The position numbers and the translations under genes were made by a program. From NCBI GenBank assembly GCA_963669155.1, contig OZ022593.1, positions 655,655-719,654 on the forward strand: a stretch of DNA of 64,000 bases, written 5' to 3'. Position 1 is the stretch's first letter. Each line of letters opens with the position of its first letter. Below, piece by piece: positions 1 through 12,122 of the stretch. This DNA is from Arbacia lixula (taxonomy: Eukaryota > Echinodermata > Echinoidea > Arbacioida > Arbaciidae). Under the pieces are notes generated by a model. That model worked only from the letters and a program-made list of their open reading frames with translations. It did no database searches and was not told where the DNA came from.

Positions 1-234
1 GCAAAATAACATAACGGTGCTACGATGTAATATGTTTTATTTTTAAGAAACTAAACGTGGGATTGTACCTTTAATGCCACTCTGGAACCCTGCTCTTACT
101 CATGCGCCAAGTAGTTGAAAGAAGACTCCCAAGAAAACCTCTCTCGTGGTCCTCAGCAAAATCTATCACAAGAGGCCCGAGTTAACCCCAAGATAAATAA
201 ATTAGACATATTTGGATAACTTTCAGCCATAAGT
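1..234. other. No feature recognised
   Basis: AT-rich sequence without a convincing exon or repeat. It may be intergenic DNA or 5' untranslated sequence of the candidate exon that follows. Confidence 0.4.
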
Positions 235-324
235 ATGATTACTTTCGCCCGAAGATCGCGAAGATTTCGCTGTTTTCTTTGTGTATTGTTTTTCGTGACT
301 GCTCAGTGCTTAGCCCAGTTCAAG
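235..324 (+). CDS. Candidate signal-peptide exon, possibly a first exon
   Basis: From the ATG at 235 the frame reads 30 codons up to a GTGGGT donor at 325. The product looks like a signal peptide: a basic start (ARRSRRFR), a hydrophobic core (CFLCVLFFVTA), and small residues around a possible cleavage site (TAQCLAQ). It lies 2.3 kb upstream of the ligand exon on the same strand. The phases do not fit direct splicing: this exon ends in phase 0, while the exon at 2637 needs one carried base. Family members also have about 80 more prodomain residues here, usually with an LRLYDRY-like motif, which I did not find. Either another exon lies between, a different donor is used, or this is chance. It sits outside the duplicated repeat that begins near 485. 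Confidence 0.28.
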
Positions 325-484
325 GTGGGTTGTTTTTTGTGTTCGTTTCAGACTTGGTCTTCCAGCTTGAAGAGTTAGAAGAGAAATGAGTGATTAAGTG
401 AGATCCCGGCGTTGGTTTGGAGTTTGTCAAAGGATTGGCTGCGCAGTGGGTGGTTTTCATGGATCATATCAGTCACCTGGCACT

Positions 485-1343
485 AAGTTTGGTGAAGCAG
501 TGCAGGGGTATGCCACGAATCTCTCACCAACTTGTCGATCAAGATGAATGGAAGGAAAGGTTCCCAACAGCTTTCATGTCTTATTGCACAGAGCTTCGGT
601 TTATCTTTGTGGTCTTCTTCGTATTCTTCTCGAAGTTCTTCTAAAATCCCTTCGTCTTGTCTCTATGCTTGTTTCCTCTTTCTTAGCTTCCTTGCGGCCT
701 GGTTATTTCTCTAGTCTGAGAGCTCAATTTTGGGTTTGATTCACGTTGCTATACAGGTATTCTCTTTCTATACTATTATCTGACTTGTTTGTAATCTAGT
801 TCTCGTATTTCTCTATTTCATCATTACTCATCTTGTATTCTCTTCTTCTTATTTCTCTTTTTTCCCCTATTTTATCAACATCCCTCTCTACTCTCTTTTT
901 TCCCTCCTCCTTGAAAGCATGTGTTAATTTCTTTCTTCATCAATGTCGACGCCTTTTGAAAACATGCACTGCTTTTGGGTATATAGATTTGCCCTTCAAA
1001 CGGTAAGACAGATGCTCCATTTCATGGATGTTTGTATGTGTAATGGAACAGCGTTGATCACAGGCATGTTGTTGAAATGAAAGTATCAAAGGACCAGGAT
1101 GCATTGTAACGGTGGCGTCAAAAGGAGTGTAGAGTGGACGTGTATTAGTCGCTAGGTGTCGCTATTGCACTCTAGCGAGTGGTATCATTGGCTACGCGTA
1201 GACGGCTTATAGCTTGTTGCACACACAAAATAATGATACTTTTATTTTCTCTACTGACAACAAGGGGGCGGATGGTGATCTGTTCTCTTACATGAAGTTC
1301 TCTTTAAGGGGAGAGCTTTGATTAGGCTGGTTCGCTCGATTCA
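485..1343 (+). repeat. Diverged duplicate, copy A of a roughly 0.8-kb repeat
   Basis: Copy A shares ordered blocks with copy B at 1381-2112. They include GTATGCCACGAATCTCTCAC against GTACGCCATGAATCTCTCAC, the text TTCGGTTTATCTTTGTGGTC, a CGCGTAGACGGCTT block, and the closing AGGCTGGTTCGCTCGATTC. No terminal repeats and no coding domain were seen. The small open frames inside are not convincing. Confidence 0.75.
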
Positions 1344-1380
1344 ATATATTATATTCAATGTATGTGAAATAGTGTATCTG

Positions 1381-2112
1381 GGTTTGGCGAAGCTGTGCAG
1401 GCAGGGGTACGCCATGAATCTCTCACCAATTTGTCGGAGTTGAATAGAGAGAGAGGTTCCCAACAAATTTATGTCTTATTGCTTAGACCTTCGGTTTATC
1501 TTTGTGGTCTTCTTCATATTCTTCTCCTCCTCCTCCTCCTTTGTCTTCTTTTTCCTCTTTTTCTTCTTCTTCTTCTTCTTCTTCTTCTTCTTCTTCTTCT
1601 TCTTCTTCTTTTTCTTCTTCTTCTTCTTCTCCTTCTTCTTCTGTTTTTCTTCTCTTTTCCCCTCCTTCTTATTAACATCCCCCTCTTCTTTCTTTCCGTC
1701 CTCCTCCTCGATGAAATCATGTATAATTCCACTCTTCCCCGCTGTTCCCGCTTCCTGAGTAATTGAAGTGGTGTTGAGAACATAGATTTGCCTTTTAAAT
1801 GGAAAGACGGGTGCTCTCTTTCAGTGATATTTGTTTGGAACAGAACAGTGTTAACTTGTTGGAATGAAAGTTTTAACAACGTCAGTGGCGTCAGACCAGC
1901 CTCGACTGGACTGGGCGTTCATTCATCGCTAGGTGGTGCTATTCCGCTTTTAGCGACAGTATGTCTGTCTTTAGCGAGCAACGCGTAGACGGCTTGTGGC
2001 TTTTGCACACACAAAAATGAATGATGCACAAGGAGCAGATGATGATGTGATCTGCTACATGAAGTTCTCTTTAATGGGAGCTTTGCTTAGGCTGGTTCGC
2101 TCGATTCGGTTG
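1381..2112 (+). repeat. Diverged duplicate, copy B of a roughly 0.8-kb repeat
   Basis: Second copy of the block at 485-1343, in direct orientation about 40 bp further on. A pyrimidine (TTC)n tract has expanded inside it. The order of shared blocks is kept but spacing differs, so the duplication is not recent. Intron sequence near 3950-4140 resembles the central part of copy A (around 700-850), which suggests a dispersed repeat family. Confidence 0.75.
1519..1660 (+). repeat. (TCC)n/(TTC)n microsatellite
   Basis: Nearly pure TTC triplets preceded by TCC triplets. The open frames across it (poly-Phe, poly-Leu, and poly-Arg on the other strand) are artefacts of the triplet repeat. Confidence 0.95.
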
Positions 2113-2636
2113 TAAGCCTAAACGAACAAAATAGGAACATTTCAAGACCTAATCTCCTGTACGCCAAGCAATACAAATACCGTGTCCTGTATAACACCAA
2201 GCACTCGTTTGTTTGGCTTCTTCCTTCTTTAACACGCCCTACTTTAGATTCAATGGAGTAACTTCTGTGTCAGTATCAGATGTTCATTCCTTTTAAGCCT
2301 GTTTTGCTTTCCTACTTTAATGACTTAATACAATTTGATTTATTGTCATAATACTTGTGATACAGGTTTATATGTATTTCCTATGTTTAGCCAGAGTGTT
2401 CATTTAACGAATGTTGGTCTCCTATGGGGGCCTGGGATCAGTATGTAGCCTTGCAAATTATCACTGTACGCATATCATTCTGATTACCGAACAGGTCATA
2501 CATTATTACTTCACTGATGCACTAGAATGTTACATTTAACCAGTCATATGCCAGTACTTCATTGACGAAACAAATAGTCAAGACGATGTAATTAAAATCA
2601 TCATGTTTTATTCCCTCCCTCTTTGTTCATCTTCAG
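2113..2636 (+). other. Non-coding, probably intron before the ligand exon
   Basis: No exon-like frame found. It ends in a good pyrimidine tract and CAG acceptor (TTCCCTCCCTCTTTGTTCATCTTCAG read with the exon start at 2637 omitted), which marks the start of the ligand exon. Confidence 0.6.
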
Positions 2637-3673
2637 GAGAGAAATGTGCTGGTTTGGGCGCCGCCTACGTCTTCAGCATGCTGCCGACAACCGCCCTCAA
2701 CGACCCAGAGAGTCTGAAATACGCGGAGCTCCACTTCTACGCCAAGAACTTCTTGACCTACCCTGACCATCCCGAGGTAGGCGAGACCGTCCCCATCGCG
2801 TTCTACTACGTCAAGGCCTCGGAGTGCCACCCGCTCGGCATCCAACATTTGAAGATTCCGAAGAATGGTTGGCTGGTGTCGAACGTGACGTCACTGTTGA
2901 CACATGCGCTGATCGACGATACCGAGAAGGTCACGATCGCGATGTATATCGGCGGGAGCGAAGATGGCAACGTTGGGCAACCGTTGGGGGCGCTGCCGCA
3001 CCACGATCGAGAGAAGCTGGTCAAGCCGTTTGTGTTTGTGTATACTGAGGATGCGGCAACGGAGAAAGGCGACGCGCAGCTGAACTGGGAGCGGATAGCG
3101 GAGCGGTTGGCCAGTCGGAGCTCTGAGATGCCGCCGGATTCACCGTCAGACATCGGTCCAGCCGCGGCGGCAACCCGGCGACGTAGAAGCATCAGGGTGA
3201 ATGCTACCGCTTCCGCCACCACCACCACCACCATTACAAGCGCAGATGGAACGAGCAACGACGAGATCATCGTTGACGACATCATTGACGACAACGAATA
3301 CCCGCTTCTTCCCGTCGGCAAGCCGCCTAACCCCGCCATCACGCACACTGCCTTCACCTTCTTCGCTGAGCAGAACATGAGGCGGATCAAGTCCAACCGC
3401 AGGCGGGCGCGGAACCAGCGAAAGAAGGAGAACAGCAAGAACATGCTGCTCGAACCGGTGGATGACGACAAGGCGAGGTCGAAGAAGAAGAAGCTGAACA
3501 AGCCGAGGCCCAAGCACCTGGACCGAGAGAGGCCGGCCGTGCTGGCCAATCGATGCCAGCGACATGCCATGAATGTTGACTTCCAGAGGCTTGGTTGGGA
3601 TGACCAGGTGATTGCACCTGCCAGCTTCGACGCATACTACTGCTCTGGGGAGTGCGAGTTCCCCATGTCAAAC
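2637..3673 (+). CDS. bmp3-like: BMP3/GDF10-like TGF-beta ligand, prodomain exon and start of the mature domain
   Basis: Internal coding exon. It starts after a pyrimidine tract and CAG (acceptor at 2635-2636), finishing a codon begun upstream, and ends at AAC before GTAAGT (donor at 3674), in phase 0. The first part is TGF-beta prodomain (AGLGAAYVFSML aligns by eye with the human BMP3 region reading GLYIFNL; LHFYAKN; PFVFVYTEDAA). A basic RRRRSIR site near 3176-3196 is placed like the RRKKRSTG of human BMP3. A Lys/Arg-rich linker follows. The cystine-knot domain then starts with NRCQRHAMNVDFQRLGW and FDAYYCSGECEFPM, close to BMP3 (FDAYYCSGACQFPM) and unlike BMP2/4. The product would be a secreted ligand precursor; BMP3 proteins are known mainly as modulators of BMP and activin signalling. 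The N-terminal part is not in this exon. Exon GC is well above its surroundings. Confidence 0.9.
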
Positions 3674-5248
3674 GTAAGTTTATTGGTCATTTTGATAAAC
3701 TTTATTTGTCATTTTCTTTTAGTTTATAGCTCTATTTATTCTTTACTTTCAATGGATTTCCATGCTCCTTTACTTTCTACTTCTTCTCCTTTTTTTAAAT
3801 CTTTCATTTTAATTCACTGCACGCATTTCCAACTGTAAATTCGAACCATCGATAATAGTTATGCGATCAAGGTATGCCCATATTCTTTTCTTTGTCATTT
3901 CCATGCATTTATTTTGTTTGCTCTCGTGTTTTAAGTATACTGTAGATCCATTTGCCTCTTTTACCTTTTCAACCTTCTTTTTCTTCTTCATTTTCTTCTT
4001 CTCCATCTTCTTGTAAGAGCCCAATTTAGGGTTTAATCTAAATTAAACGAATTTACTTTGTTTTATATTGCTTGTACTATTTTGTCTGTGTGTTGGTAAT
4101 CTAGTTTTTGCATTTATTTATTTTATTATTGTTCATGGATGGGTCATCTTTAAGCCATATAAGAACAAGATCGTGACGCTAGTAACCTTTTGAGAATTGT
4201 TTGACATGGTTGTTTAACGCTAATTAGCCGGCTGCGGAAGGAAGATCGGCCAAAGAACGCACGTGGATCGATCCTCCACCTGTGTGTTTTGGCGCGAAGT
4301 GAGGGGTGTGGGCGTGTCCCCAAGACTACGAGGTTGTTTAAAGTTAAAGCTCACCCTGAAATTAAGATGGTTTTAATAAAAACAGAAAAATAAGAAAAAA
4401 AATGATGGATATAACGAAAATCCGTCAAAGGATAAGAAAGAAATGTGTTTTTTTTTTAATTTTGTGACGTCACGTGCGAGATGCTCTCCCATACAATATG
4501 TCGTGTGCTATTTCTAGTCATGAATTTCTCTATTCAAGTTTTTCATGAAGGAATAAAACTTTTTCATAGAGATATGTGTGTGAAAACATGTACCTAATGA
4601 TCTATGAAAAATGGTTTACATCCTTTTGAGTAAATTAACTTTTCCCAAAAATATATGGGAAAGCATCTAGCACGTGACGTCACAAAAATCAAAACCGTAA
4701 ATGAAAGAATCGCATCTTTCTTATCATTTCATGTTTCTGTTTTTATCAAAATTGACTTATTTTGATGCTGATTGTCCCTTTAAGTCCATGAGGGAACAAA
4801 CCGTAACAACCAACAAACGATGTCGTGATCACGTTCTTCTCGTAAGGTTTCACCTTCAGTGCAACACGGATTCCTAGCACGTGTAGCGTTCATTGTGGAA
4901 ACCAAAATAGCACGTTTCACCACAAAAGTGTGTAGAAATACTGGTATATTTAAAATAATATCATAGGCCTACATCCGCACACTTAAATCGTTGCGTTTCT
5001 AACGAACGAATACGTCCATTTCATTTTAATATAGGGATTGTGTCACCTTTTTTTCAAATTCTAAATCAAATATTTTGAATTTGAAGTGTCTGAAAAAAAG
5101 TTTGTAATTTTTTTCTTTTTTTGCGGATGGATGGGTGGGGAGACAATCATTCATCAAATAAAAAAAATTGAATATGCTGTTGTTTGAAATGCCTACAACC
5201 ATATTCTCAATCCATCTTTTTTCCGTGATCGTGTCGTTGTTCGTATAG
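3674..5248 (+). other. Intron of the BMP3-like gene
   Basis: GTAAGT donor at 3674 and TAG acceptor at 5247-5248, phase 0. The intron cuts the mature domain between the FPM segment and the LHPSNHAVIQS segment. From memory, vertebrate BMP3 and GDF10 have an intron at about this place. The intron holds a repeat fragment resembling copy A near 3950-4140 and the TTAA-bounded foldback element at 4338-4783. Confidence 0.85.
4338..4783. mobile_element. TTAA-bounded foldback MITE, CRE/E-box family, copy 1
   Basis: Begins TTAAAG and ends CCCTTTAA, with the two halves being long imperfect inverted repeats. Shared blocks with the other two copies are CACCCTGAAATTAAG, ATCCGTCAAAGGATAAGAAAG and GTGACGTCACGTG. 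Both arms of this copy keep TGACGTCA overlapping CACGTG (about 4465-4478 and 4671-4684). Non-coding. The other copies are at 32663-33174 and 36164-36664. The TTAA ends fit piggyBac or Kolobok target preference. Confidence 0.75.
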
Positions 5249-5440
5249 GACCTGCACCCGTCCAACCACGCCGTCATCCAGAGCCTCATGCACGTGCTCC
5301 GACTGCAGAGCGGCGTGCCGAACCCCTGCTGCGTGCCCGAGAAGATGGAGCCACTCTCCATCCTCTACGTCGACCTCTACTCCAACGTCTCGCTCAAGAA
5401 ATACACCGACATGCAAGTGCTCTCATGCGGTTGCCATTGA
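5249..5440 (+). CDS. bmp3-like: BMP3/GDF10-like ligand, C-terminal exon
   Basis: Terminal coding exon of 63 residues plus TGA, entered in phase 0 after TCGTATAG. It reads DLHPSNHAVIQSLMHVLRL, then GVPNPCCVPEKM, then LSILYVDLYSNVSLKKYTDM and a final VLSCGCH. With the previous exon this gives the seven cysteines of a TGF-beta mature domain: C in RCQ, YYC and GEC, the CC pair, and CGC. The single Cys before the second Cys of the CC pair is the one that makes the dimer disulfide in the family. Human BMP3 has the closely matching GIPEPCCVPEKMSSLSILF. The end CGCH instead of CACR and the extra residues in the loop are lineage features. The frame is intact throughout. Confidence 0.92.
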   Translation, partial: DLHPSNHAVIQSLMHVLRLQSGVPNPCCVPEKMEPLSILYVDLYSNVSLKKYTDMQVLSCGCH

Positions 5441-5491
5441 AGTAGACGACGAGAACGACGACGACGATGACGTGGTGAAAACACGACTGTG

Positions 5492-5497
5492 AATAAA
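5492..5497 (+). terminator. AATAAA, candidate poly(A) signal of the BMP3-like gene
   Basis: First AATAAA after the TGA, 51 bases downstream of the stop. Others follow near 5714 and 6871, so the 3' UTR could be longer. Confidence 0.45.
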
Positions 5498-6140
5498 CTC
5501 TTGATGCGCCGTCTACCAAGAACACTCGAGAATCCTTTAGAGCTGGATTTATGTTCCACAGAAAATAACCCTTATATCACCAGGCTTTGAAAAGCACGAT
5601 GGTTAATTATTCATCTTCATGCTAATGGTAAAAGGATGTCATTAAAAACAAATAAGAACACAGTTGCGAGTGCGAGAAGAAGAAGATGTGAATAAGATTG
5701 TGACTGAACCCGTCAAAGAGGGAGCTGTTAAAAATAAAATCATTGTAATTCTCAACCCATCCCCTAGCCATCTCGATATTTCTTTCTTTTCTGTAAATCT
5801 TTATTGGCATAACAAAATTGGACTGCCAGACGCCAACAAGAGTAATACATAATATCTTTCTCTTTTGTGTTGAATGTTGATCGTTTAGTGTTCATTTTGT
5901 TACCTGTAATAACAACAAAGATTAAATAAGGGTTTGTACAGAATGCTGTAACGTTCTATATTTTATGATATGCTGTAAGCTATGACGACGGAGATATTAT
6001 CTATTTTGAAAAAGGTTGACTTGTCATGATTGACATCGGATTGTTTATACTTATTATTGTTATCATTATTATTATAATCGTATGTTTATTATAACTCTTC
6101 TATTTACAGCAACCTGGTAACATTATCCCATCCCTATGTT

Positions 6141-6190
<50 letters not shown>

Positions 6191-9016
6191 TTCTTTCCAT
6201 ATATCTATCTATAAATCACTTTCTCGCATTTTCTCTTTTAAATTCGATGTACATCCTCTTCACCCTCTTCTATTTTTTCCTCATTTCCCCCTCTCATTAT
6301 TTTGCATTTTGAAATGAAAAACGAAAATGTGACGAATATTCGCCGTGATATATTAATATCTTTATCTATTTAATGGAGTTATTTTGTATATTTGTATTTG
6401 AACTTAGACATATTCTAGCATATGCGTGCACGTTTGTTATTCAGATTTCTCGGTTGCCGTCGATGTAATGATTGTATTTTTGATATTTAATTGCAATTTT
6501 GTAATTCATATGTAAATGTTGTTTATGCATTTCGTCTTCTACTTTCATTAAAACTTCTACTACTACTACTACTACTATACTACTATAAATAATACTGTTT
6601 CTATCGTAACAACTACTTAACACAATAATCAACTCGAAAATTTCAATTTATGATACATATTATATTTTAGGAAATGAATACGAAGGAAACAAGTTTAACC
6701 CATATCAAAAGTACTTACCGAATCATTATAAATGGTATAAATCGCATAATTTCGAGATTCTGATGTCAGAAGAAACAATTGGAATATCGTGACATATTGT
6801 AAGAATTTTGCAAAAATACCAAACTTGTAATTTATCAACTTGTTTGATCTAAAATGCTTTTGTAGGTATATTGAATAAAACCGTGGGGGAAATAACTAAA
6901 GGAAGTATTTTGTAAAGATGGAAAGTGTAGCGAATAGCATCTTTTGTGATTTGTATTGTCAATTGTTATATTTGTAAAGTACTGTACAAATTATTTGGTG
7001 TATATTAAATATCTTATTTACTCAGATGGCGTGCGATGTTGTAATCATTTTGTTCTCCCTGTGTTCCAGTACTTACACATTAAGGCATTAGACAATTTAC
7101 ATATATATATCATAGAAGCACACGTACATGCTCTTCTTCATTCGAACATGAAATAGTCACGATGATTATACTAATGATAACAACAGTAATTATAATAACA
7201 ATAATAATACAACTATTCATGTAACATACCTTAACAAAGGTCAACTCCAACAATAATAACGAGGAGAGGAGGCTACACACGTTATTAAGAGGAGTGCTCT
7301 ATTGCGATGTTACGATCAATTACGATGTTATGTATTATTTTATTTAAAGAGAAGCATTTGTAAACCTCTCTTGATAGGAATCGCCGAGCCAGCAATTATT
7401 TGCATGCTCTGTAAGTTGTTCTGACAGCGATGAACATCATGTCATTCTATGATTAGAACAGAAAGGACCTGTGCGTGTGATCAGCTCTACAAGAAGCCGT
7501 AGATTGGAATAAGCAAGACAAAAGTAAAATAATTTTACTACGTTACTGAGATTTCAAACACGGCTTCTTTACGTCAACGAGGAAGCAATGATGGGTAAAG
7601 ATATGGGCATAAAGGTGAAGGCAATACAAAAATAAGATAGTTTAACTGCATTGTCCAGGAAATATTCAAGCACGGTTTCTCTACGTCAATAAGGCGGCAA
7701 AGAAATTGACATCAATCTTCGATTCCTCCACGTAGTATTAATGAACGACAGCTGCTATTAATAGTAAACGCGTACGCGATTACGTAATGTCCATTTAGAT
7801 TCTACAAAATGTCATGTATATTCCTAACTTCCCTATAACTCAACTGGTAGTTTTTGTGATGTCAGTACATGTAGTTTAGTTGATAAAAGGACAAGCGAAA
7901 ACGAAATTTGATACTCTTAAATGTATGAATGAAAATACATTGTATCCATTTGGGCGCGGCTGTGCACTTTCACGTGTCATCTATCTAAATAGGAAATGTA
8001 GTATAGTAACGATTCGAGGAATTTTGTCATGGAATGATTATGATGCAGAACAGTGTAAAATCGACACTTTTGTACTGCAACATATAATCCTTGTTTAACT
8101 TATCCTAACAATATTCCTCGAGTCAATCTTATATGAATGATCATCTTACAACTGCACAAGCATCTATAGGGTGGGTATATGTCCAAAAAAAATATTCTGC
8201 GCAACCCATTTTGTTTATGCGTCAAATCCAGGCAAACTCATCGAGGAACATGCGATCATAGATAACAAAAACAAGACGAATGTGAAGTAAAATTACGAAT
8301 AGAATATGGTTACTACTTTCACTATAACTACTGCAGCTAATGTTAATTATATTGATACTGATGACCGCAGTTCAATTCTTACTAATATATATAATAAGTA
8401 CAGATGATAATGATGATAATAACAAGTTTTTGAATAATGATACATTAGCATAATGTGTATGCATGTGTTTGTTTGTGTGCGTGTGTGTGTGCATGTGAAA
8501 TTACTTACATTTATTTTACTGTGTTACACACATAATTGTTCTTTATGGTGGCTGATACTATTGTGAATGTATTTATGTGCGTGTGCATGTATGTATGTAT
8601 GTATATATCTATGTGTGTACGTGTGTGTATGTTTGTGTATGTAGATATGTGAATGCGTACGTGCGCCTGTGTATGCGTGTGGGTGTATGTATGTTGTTTG
8701 TGTGGGGTAAGAATACGAGGATGTATGAATAGAGAGAAAGAGGGGTTACAAATTTTTATTGACTTATCACAGACATTGTTCTGTCAGGTTTCAACATCAC
8801 GACCTGAATTTGTTGAAACCGTGTGATTTTGTTGTTGAATTGGACGTAACTACAAATTCCATTTGAAAAATCAAAAACAAAACTAACCCTAAGAAGCGCA
8901 CTACTAAATAAGTATATAATTATGGTGCATTATTTGAGTCCTTGGTCACTGTTCAATCACACATGAAATATCTTATAGACTAAACGAAAACGTTGTTTTT
9001 GTGGTTTGTGCAATGT
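5498..9016. other. AT-rich non-coding DNA, possible long 3' UTR then intergenic
   Basis: No gene found. It includes a (CT)n run at 6144-6191, a short (CTA)n run near 6557-6580, and TG-rich stretches at 8457-8700. Open frames are short and of no recognisable type. Confidence 0.6.
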
Positions 9017-9393
9017 TCAATTCTCTTATTACCATTGGGATGAAGATGTGTACTTAGTCGATGGGGTTTTCGAGGTTTTGTATTGTAAGGGTTAGCTCTC
9101 TCATTACTATTGGTATGGAGATGTGTACCTAATCAATGGGGTTTACACTGATGGGTAATGTAAGGGTTAACTCTCTCATTACAATGGGAATTAGAAATGT
9201 AGTAAGCCAAAGTTGTTTTCAAGGATTGGTAATGCTATGGTTAACTCTTTCATTACCATTGGCATAAATATGTGAAGTAAGATAATGGGGTTTCCCAGGC
9301 CTGGTAATGTAAGGGTTAACTCTCTCATTACTGTGGGAATTAGAAATGTAGTAAGCCAATGCAGTGTTCAAGGCTTGTTAATGTCAGGGTTAA
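9017..9393 (+). repeat. Array of five 75-bp TTAA units
   Basis: Five head-to-tail units of about 75 bp. Each reads roughly CTCTCTCATTACCATTGG, then ATGAAGATGTGTAGTAAGCC, then AATGGGGTTTTCAAGG and CCTGGTAATGTAAGGG, and then GTTAAC joins to the next. Unit ends are imperfect inverted repeats (CATTACCA against TGGTAATG). The same unit recurs at 36847-37225, 61334-61412 and, inverted, at 62463-62919. Confidence 0.85.
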
Positions 9394-11837
9394 CATAATC
9401 TAGTCACGGCTGTGAGATTTGTTTTTAGCATTCATAATAACTCATCTCACTAGAGATCAAACGCGCCACAGAGATACGCCATAATGAATGAAAACGATAC
9501 ATATCGCCGTCACGATGTGTCATGATCAATCTTCTTTAGATTTAAGTCTCATCGCCCACATTGCGTTTTTACAAGTAACAAGGATCCCTTGTTTCCAATT
9601 GACGTTGGTCATCAGCATAATTGGCCCTGTCTTGTATAGATTTGGGATTGATCGCAACTCGACTTGCGATTGATGTCAATCGTAACTCTGTACATTACAC
9701 ATGTTAGAGATAGGGGATGAAACTTGTAATCTATTCAGATAAATCGCAAGTCTTTAAAAGACGGGACCATGCTCTAAAAGCCATTCATAGGCTTACAGTT
9801 TGTAAATTGATAATTGATCTTTTCATTTTCTCTTTTCTTCTTATTCAACTATCATTAATTTTACAGGAAAAAAATAACATGACTAGCATCCACTATAATT
9901 TCTCTTAGGTATCCTCCCTTATACTGTCCATCGAATACTGGTGTACATTCACAGTCTATTGTATTTTGAATAATCTAATAAATGAAATGTTTTCAACAAA
10001 TGACGACCCCTCGAAATGTTCGGCCTGACCAATCTCCCTTGAGAGAGGGCGCTCTTCTCTCTGATGCTCTCCACAGGTTTCTATCGGGGTGGGTCCCCAT
10101 GAAGAATGCTTAATTTAAAAAAAAAAAATCTTTTAAAATCGTCGGTTCCCATTAAAGGGGTAGTCCAATCAAACAACACACAGCATACACATCTGAGCAA
10201 TCTGTTTTAAACAAATACTTACTTAATATTACGATAAATGATTTCATTTATTGGCGATAGCCTCTTTGGACAGTAAGTTGACAACTCACACACGGAGCTG
10301 AGACGTTACTTTCCTACTTTTAGTTTGCATATTATTTTGATATCCAAAATTGCGGAGAATATTCTCCGGATATTGTAAAGCTTACTATAATTTTTCCACA
10401 CATTGCCTGATTCCCATTTTCTTCTGTTTATGTAAAATTAGTTTGTGACTAGTCCACAACTCTCATCACCACTCTCTCCTTCTACTTTCATTTCATTTCA
10501 TTTCTTTTCGGTTTATTCATCGAAAACTAAAGTTAAACACAGTGTTGTGGCTGACATTAACTTTTAAGCCGATACCGATGGTGATGCGCGGTTCAACTTT
10601 TAATGAAACAAACAATGAACAATCATATTTATGAAAGTTCATCCGTATTTGTAATTCACATGGTATCTATTTCAAACTTTTGATCGTAATACGAAATATT
10701 TACCTCCGTAATTTTCGGCTGCCAGCTACAGCCTTCGTCAGCGATATGACCCGACTTGACCTTTTATGACGTAATGATTGACCATCATCATCATAAGTAT
10801 ATGGACCTAAATAATAACCCTACAATACGTATTATCCAATATACGGTACGCGACACATTGTCAATACAAACATCGTGCTCACACTTTCAACAATCTGACT
10901 CGAATTTAAGTTATTTGTGTTTCATGACAATCCTTCCCAATAGCGTCAGACAACAAAGTAATCATTGAATATCAATATTTGGGGGCTGATTTTAAGTGAT
11001 TTATACTTACAACATTGGGCTTGTGTGAATTTTGACAATTAACGGCAAACTTTCAGTGGCAACAGCACGACTCGAAAGGCGTGCTTTAGCTCCTCGCTAA
11101 TTTAATCAACGCCCCCACCGACTTGACTTAGAAAGTGTCAAAAAAACTCTTCGCTTGTGACGTAACAATGCATGTCACAGTACGACGACACAAACTTTCT
11201 TCACTGACAACAACACGCAGTCTTGTGTAAGTGTAGCAGAAACATTATGTATGTATTGTTGATACTAATATGTGTTCGCATGCAAGCATTACTATAGAGG
11301 AGATCCATAAATGCGGTAAGTAAAAAGATGGAACTTTTGGTAAACAGTTGAACCAAAATGAATATGAAATGCAAAACATGTATTTACGAAAGAAAAATCA
11401 TACAAACTGACTGCGAGTACATACAATCGTATGCAGCCATCGATTTAACGCAGTGGGTGAAAAACCTAAGAAATAGGTTTCTCGGAGAAGAAAATAGAAT
11501 ACAGCCTTGTGACTGAGTTTCCATTTTATTCCCTCAAAATAGCGATCGTCCAATCTATCAGGTATAAGATTGAAAGTAAGAAAGCAGTATCAAAGTTAAT
11601 CATCGATCTTAAAAGCTGTATACTGTTTCGGTATGGATTTTTGTCGGTGGGATGACTTGCACAAAAGGAGGATAATAACGAAATAATTAAAGAATTCACT
11701 ATGTTCTGTAAACAAAATAGGTATCGGTCATGAACCGATTTCCTTTGAAGAATGGAATGATATATGTAATCCTTTATAATTCAACCAGACGAGTTGATGT
11801 GCCGCAATACACGTACGCCAATCTCACTTTATAAAGA
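9394..11837. other. Non-coding DNA, nothing recognised
   Basis: AT-rich, with no exon, RNA gene or clear repeat. A phrase TTAAAGGGGTAGTCC at about 10153 resembles the end of the TTAA elements found elsewhere, but no partner end was found. Confidence 0.5.
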
Positions 11838-12087
11838 CTTTATTTATTTATTTTTATTTATTTTTATTTTTATTTCACGTTTTATTTAGACAGGGTAGTC
11901 CTTTCAGTCTCGAGGACTGCTTTCCAAAGGAGCCCTGTGATACAAATCACGTAAACATAACAAAATATGTAACATTCAAATACAATTAATACAAAGATCA
12001 AAGATAACAATAACAAAGACTAACACAAAAACACATTTGAAGAAGGAAAAGAAAAAAAAGTCACACAAATGTGTAAGTGAGTGAGTG

Positions 12088-12088
<1 letters not shown>

Positions 12089-12119
<31 letters not shown>
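12089..12119. repeat. C31 homopolymer in the LINE 3' UTR
   Basis: Thirty-one consecutive C on + (G on the LINE strand), three bases beyond the ORF2 stop codon. The length may be affected by sequencing or assembly error. Confidence 0.9.
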
Positions 12120-12121
<2 letters not shown>

Positions 12122-12122
12122 C

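Noticed and set aside
2806-3671. Long frames on the minus strand opposite the BMP3-like exon
   Set aside because: Shadows of the GC-rich coding exon; the plus-strand reading has conserved cysteines and motifs.
11220-11316. ATG frame with hydrophobic residues before GTAAGT
   Set aside because: A stop codon lies in frame before the donor, so it cannot be a coding first exon as read.
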